Positions 4,681-7,738 of a DNA stretch of 7,738 bases are shown here, piece after piece. Source of the DNA: an uncultured Lachnospiraceae bacterium (GTDB taxonomy: Bacteria > Bacillota_A > Clostridia > Lachnospirales > Lachnospiraceae). Every line of letters begins with the position of its first letter. Position 1 is the stretch's first letter. A program made the position numbers and the translations under genes. Location of the stretch: assembly GCA_902801585.1 (NCBI GenBank), contig CADCIU010000081.1, forward strand, positions 1-7,738, given 5' to 3'. Under the pieces are notes generated by a model. The model had not been told where the DNA came from. It was given only the letters and a program-made list of their open reading frames with translations, and ran no database searches.

Positions 4681-7605
4681 ATGATGTTCTCGCGCAGAAA
4701 GACCATTTCTACAATAATACTGTCTGTGATCCTGGTGGTCGCCTTCATGCTGGTCACACTGACCGCAAACAGGCTGATCTTCGCTGATAAAGTCCGCAGC
4801 AGGGACACAAAGAAGCTGGAAGCCATCAATCGGATGCTGGAGGATCTGAATTCCACCCTATCCGATACGGAACAGAAATCTGTAGGCCAGTATGAGGTGA
4901 ATGCGATGCTTACAGCGACTGCTCTTGGGAACGTCATCTCGGACGAAAAAGATGACGCGGTCAAGGCTTACCGGAGCGGTGCGGTGGTCAAAACAGAGAA
5001 CGGCGTGGTCACTGCGCCCGGCAGCGTAGGTCAGGATCTCGGTCTGACCGCATCTCTTTTCGAAGGAGAAAAGGGTGTCTTTTCAGCGCCTGCCGATCCC
5101 ACCACGCTCATTGCGTACAGCAGGATCGGGAAATCGCCTTATTACTATCTGGAGTGGTATGAAGACACGGACCTGAATGCCCTCGTAGAGAAAACGTTCA
5201 ACCTGGACGGGATCCTTGAGGAGGCTGAAGCCGCTTACGGCAGTAATATCCTGCTTGTACGCAAAGATGAGGCCGCAAAGACCGGTATGGCTGTCCTGTA
5301 CTGCAATGAGGATTTTGGAGCTTATAAAGACGTGGTTGAGATGGGGCTTACCTCGGAAGAGATAGAGCAAAACGTCGGGCAGCCTCCTCAGCGCCTCGTT
5401 CTTAACGGTGTAACGTACAGGTATTCAATCGGTGAAGTCCCTTCCCTGAACGGCTATGCCATCCTGCTGGTCCCCGAAACAGATATTATCAGGCAGTCCC
5501 TGGACCAGATCGGCGGAATGGTCAGCATACTGATCCTGATCCTCGCAGGATTGATCCCCACAGGACTGGCATTCTACAGTTTCGCACTTAACAACCCGAA
5601 TGCTGCGGCCAGAGGACGCCGCTATAAACCGGTTTTCATACGAAGAGCCTTTACTGTCTACGGAATAACGGGTCTTCTGTTCATGGGGATCAGTGCAGCC
5701 TATCTCTATTCCCTGAACGGTCTGCATGAAGCAGCAATAAACGGCGGAGATGCCCTCGACATGCTTGAAAAGCGGATCGCACTGAACGTCAGCCGGAATT
5801 CCCACGATGTCCGTAACACGATCGATTCCTACATAGATTACGGCGAACACATCTCAGATATCCTCGGGCATTATCCGCAGCTTAGGGATGCAGCACCTCT
5901 GAAAGAGCTTGCGGAATGTATCCGTGCGTCTTCGATCACACTGTATGATCACTCCGGAAAGGAGATTGTAAACAGTGACGGCTACATCGACATGTATCTG
6001 GGGACCGACCCCGAATCCACAACCTATGATTTCAGGAGGATCTTAAAAGGGGTCCCGTATATAGTTCACGAAGCGGAGACAGATGAGACGACCGGTCTGA
6101 CGGAGGTTCGGATCGGGATCAGGACCGAAGATACCGACGTGCCGGGCAAGTACGGCGTCATGCTGATCTCTCTGGATCCTGCCGTGTTGGAACGAGCGAC
6201 CACGGAAGAGATTGACAGCACCCTTCGCTATATGACAGAAGAAGAGACAATGCTTTGGATCGCGGAAAAAGGGAGCGGCACGATTCTTGCATCCAGTGAC
6301 AGCGGACTGGCCGGAAGGAATATCTACTCCATCGGCATGGGTGAAAACGATCTGGCAGAAGGACTTATGAAGAATGTCTATACGGAGAACGGGCAATATT
6401 TTGTCATGTCTTCCCTTTTGGACGATCCTGTCATTGCGGAAGGCGCAGAACGTTTTGACCATTCAGTTGCCTATTACGCAATGAGCAGGAGCGCCACAAA
6501 CTACGGCATTATCTACACTGTCGCGAACTGCTGCGTTTTGTTTGCGATCGTTTACTCAATCCTCGCCTGGTATATACTGCGCGATTACACTGATGAGTTT
6601 TACAATGAATGCATAAACAGGGGGACGTCCGTATCAGCCGCCGGAGCTGCTTCAAGAGATGAAGAATCAGGAGTGCTTCGGAGTCTGTGGAATCATTGGC
6701 TGGGCCCGGAGAGCTATTTGGGCACCCGCCGTCCGGAACAGAAAGGATTCATTGTTATGGAAGCCTTTCTTGCTCTGTTTTTATTACAGCAGATCCCGAT
6801 CCTGTCAATTAATGAAAAAAGCCAGGATTCCCTGTACTACTACATTCTGAAGGGGATCTGGGAAAGGGGAATCAATTTATTTGCATTCGCCAGGATCCTG
6901 ATCTTGGCAGGTGAGATGATACTGACTGTACTTCTGCTGGATTTTATACTGCGGATCATCGGCCGTCAGACAGGAAAAAAAGGAGAGACGGTATGCCGGC
7001 TGGTCATGAATGTTATCAAGTACCTGTCCGTTGCCTCCTTCATCGGACTCTCTCTCTATTTTCTCGGAGTGGACAAAACAACGCTCCTCGCCGCACTGAG
7101 CATTCTGTCGCTGGCGGTCTCCCTTGGCTCACAGAGCCTGATCGCGGACATTATCGCCGGAATCTCGATCATTATCGAAGGTGCATTTGATGTAGGAGAC
7201 TATGTGGTGATCGGATCGCATACCGGCAAGGTCCTTGAGATCGGTGTCCGCACGACCAGGATCCTGTGCGCCGGCAACGACATAATGGTGATCGGAAATA
7301 AGGAGATCCAGACAGTCATCAACAAATCGCGCAGAAGCACTGTATTTAACATCTATTTCCGTATTCGGTCCGACTACCCGGTCGATCTGATCCGTGAACT
7401 GCTGGAGAGAGAGCTTCCTGCGATCGGCGAGAATAACCCCCAGATCCTGAAAGGCCCTGTATTTGAAGGGATCACTAATATTGAAGACGGCAAGATGACC
7501 CTGTCGATCGAAACAGAGTGCCGGCAGGCTGATGCCCACAAAGTAAAGCTGTATGTAAACAGCGAGCTGCAGAAATTGTTCGCGAAGAACGGAATCCGCA
7601 TCTGA
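4681..7605 (+). CDS. MscS-family mechanosensitive channel with two extracytoplasmic sensor-like domains
   Basis: The product has 974 residues; the classical E. coli MscS has 286. AGAGG ends five bases before the ATG at 4681 (a second ATG follows at once). Predicted order: TM1 9-30; outer domain one 31-277; TM2 278-302; a basic inner loop (RGRRYKPVFIRR); TM3 322-344; outer domain two 345-607; TM4 608-632; inner linker 633-687; TM5 688-709; TM6 732-760; TM7 776-796; pore helix 800-834; cytoplasmic beta and alpha/beta domains 835-974. Positive-inside charges agree with this topology and put the C-terminus inside, as in MscS. The core is recognised by LAVSLGSQSLIADIIAG (811-827) followed by FDVGDYV (836-842). 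Outer domain two has two PAS/Cache-like strands (SITLYDHSGKEIVNSDG at 418-434; LWIAEKGSGTILASS at 525-539), suggesting a double-Cache fold; domain one is unassigned. The channel likely releases solutes on hypo-osmotic shock, perhaps modulated by an external ligand. The core is confident; the sensor role is inferred. Confidence 0.9.
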   Translation: MMFSRRKTISTIILSVILVVAFMLVTLTANRLIFADKVRSRDTKKLEAINRMLEDLNSTLSDTEQKSVGQYEVNAMLTATALGNVISDEKDDAVKAYRSGAVVKTENGVVTAPGSVGQDLGLTASLFEGEKGVFSAPADPTTLIAYSRIGKSPYYYLEWYEDTDLNALVEKTFNLDGILEEAEAAYGSNILLVRKDEAAKTGMAVLYCNEDFGAYKDVVEMGLTSEEIEQNVGQPPQRLVLNGVTYRYSIGEVPSLNGYAILLVPETDIIRQSLDQIGGMVSILILILAGLIPTGLAFYSFALNNPNAAARGRRYKPVFIRRAFTVYGITGLLFMGISAAYLYSLNGLHEAAINGGDALDMLEKRIALNVSRNSHDVRNTIDSYIDYGEHISDILGHYPQLRDAAPLKELAECIRASSITLYDHSGKEIVNSDGYIDMYLGTDPESTTYDFRRILKGVPYIVHEAETDETTGLTEVRIGIRTEDTDVPGKYGVMLISLDPAVLERATTEEIDSTLRYMTEEETMLWIAEKGSGTILASSDSGLAGRNIYSIGMGENDLAEGLMKNVYTENGQYFVMSSLLDDPVIAEGAERFDHSVAYYAMSRSATNYGIIYTVANCCVLFAIVYSILAWYILRDYTDEFYNECINRGTSVSAAGAASRDEESGVLRSLWNHWLGPESYLGTRRPEQKGFIVMEAFLALFLLQQIPILSINEKSQDSLYYYILKGIWERGINLFAFARILILAGEMILTVLLLDFILRIIGRQTGKKGETVCRLVMNVIKYLSVASFIGLSLYFLGVDKTTLLAALSILSLAVSLGSQSLIADIIAGISIIIEGAFDVGDYVVIGSHTGKVLEIGVRTTRILCAGNDIMVIGNKEIQTVINKSRRSTVFNIYFRIRSDYPVDLIRELLERELPAIGENNPQILKGPVFEGITNIEDGKMTLSIETECRQADAHKVKLYVNSELQKLFAKNGIRI

Positions 7606-7632
7606 GGAGACAGGGGACGGTTCTCTGTCTCC
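7606..7632. repeat. REP-like palindromic element / short hairpin after the channel gene
   Basis: Eight-bp arms GGAGACAG (7606-7613) and CTGTCTCC (7625-7632) enclose GGGGACGGTTCT-type sequence and are followed by TTTC. It begins at the base right after the stop codon. From memory, palindromes with the GGGGACGGTTCT core and variable flanking arms are dispersed in many clostridial and other genomes and resemble REP elements mobilised by Y1 transposases; I cannot search to confirm. It may also act as a weak terminator, since the T tract is only three bases. Confidence 0.6.
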
Positions 7633-7645
7633 TTTCAGAAAAATC

Positions 7646-7733
7646 GGCATAGTGTAAGGCCGTATATATCCCCGTCGGAGGCTCACGTTCCTAATGCTCT
7701 CCGACGGGGATATATACGGCCCTCTTCTATGCC
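7646..7733. repeat. Long interrupted inverted repeat at the right edge, possible bidirectional terminator or small mobile palindrome
   Basis: The inner stem is 23 bp and perfect: 7658-7680 (GGCCGTATATATCCCC, then GTCGGAG) pairs with 7699-7721 around an 18-base loop. Beyond a symmetric 5+5 base internal loop, an outer 7-bp stem GGCATAG (7646-7652) pairs with CTATGCC (7727-7733). In total 30 bp pair over 88 bp, and either strand would fold alike. The tail after the inner stem on the plus strand is CTCTTCT, pyrimidine-rich but not a clear U tract. It follows the channel gene, so terminator use is plausible; MITE-like origin is an alternative. The right boundary may be cut by the window end. Confidence 0.65.
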
Positions 7734-7738
7734 TTCTT

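Noticed and set aside
7129..7686. Minus-strand open frame of 185 codons overlapping the 3' end of the channel gene.
   Set aside because: It runs through the conserved MscS core in antisense and through the REP-like hairpin; the composition looks like a shadow frame, not a gene.
7646..7733. Integron attC-like recombination site.
   Set aside because: The hairpin lacks the RYYYAAC/GTTRRRY core sites and the extrahelical bases typical of attC, and no integrase or cassette structure is visible.
1..7738. CRISPR array, tRNA, rRNA or transposase gene.
   Set aside because: No regularly spaced direct repeats, no cloverleaf-like segment and no transposase motif were seen on either strand.

Overview
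The window holds four complete genes and looks like a chromosome segment of a Gram-positive anaerobe of the Clostridia, most likely Lachnospiraceae-like. This is an inference. It rests on the style of the cardiolipin synthase, on the glycerophosphodiesterase with a multi-pass membrane domain, on strong AGGAGG-type ribosome binding sites, and on a GGGGACGGTTCT-type palindromic repeat that I remember from such genomes. Base composition is roughly balanced and similar in all four genes, so there is no sign of recent transfer.

Layout. At the left, on the minus strand, is a TetR-family repressor (30-659). Its promoter region (about 660-770) carries a 9+9 bp inverted repeat that looks like an autoregulatory operator, and a second dyad lies further upstream. 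A 46-bp perfect palindrome (799-844) follows; it is most simply the terminator of the next minus-strand gene, a cardiolipin synthase (864-2594). The 199-bp interval 2595-2793 is a divergent promoter region. To its right, on the plus strand, are two closely spaced genes that probably form an operon: a membrane-anchored glycerophosphodiester phosphodiesterase (2794-4659) and, 21 bp later, a 974-residue MscS-type mechanosensitive channel (4681-7605). The final 133 bp contain no gene but hold two structured elements: a short REP-like hairpin right after the channel stop codon, and an 88-bp interrupted inverted repeat with 23-bp perfect inner arms.

How the genes may work together. Cardiolipin synthase condenses phosphatidylglycerol to cardiolipin, GDPD-type enzymes hydrolyse glycerophosphodiesters derived from phospholipids or glycerol-phosphate polymers, and MscS-type channels open on membrane tension. 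The segment therefore reads as a membrane-lipid and turgor locus. The most unusual member is the channel: its canonical MscS core sits behind two large extracytoplasmic domains, each held between transmembrane helices. At least the second resembles a double-Cache ligand sensor. This suggests a channel gated or tuned by an external ligand as well as by tension. Whether TetR controls any of these genes, rather than only itself and something beyond the left edge, cannot be told from the window.

No tRNA, rRNA, CRISPR array, insertion sequence with transposase, or recognisable riboswitch was seen.
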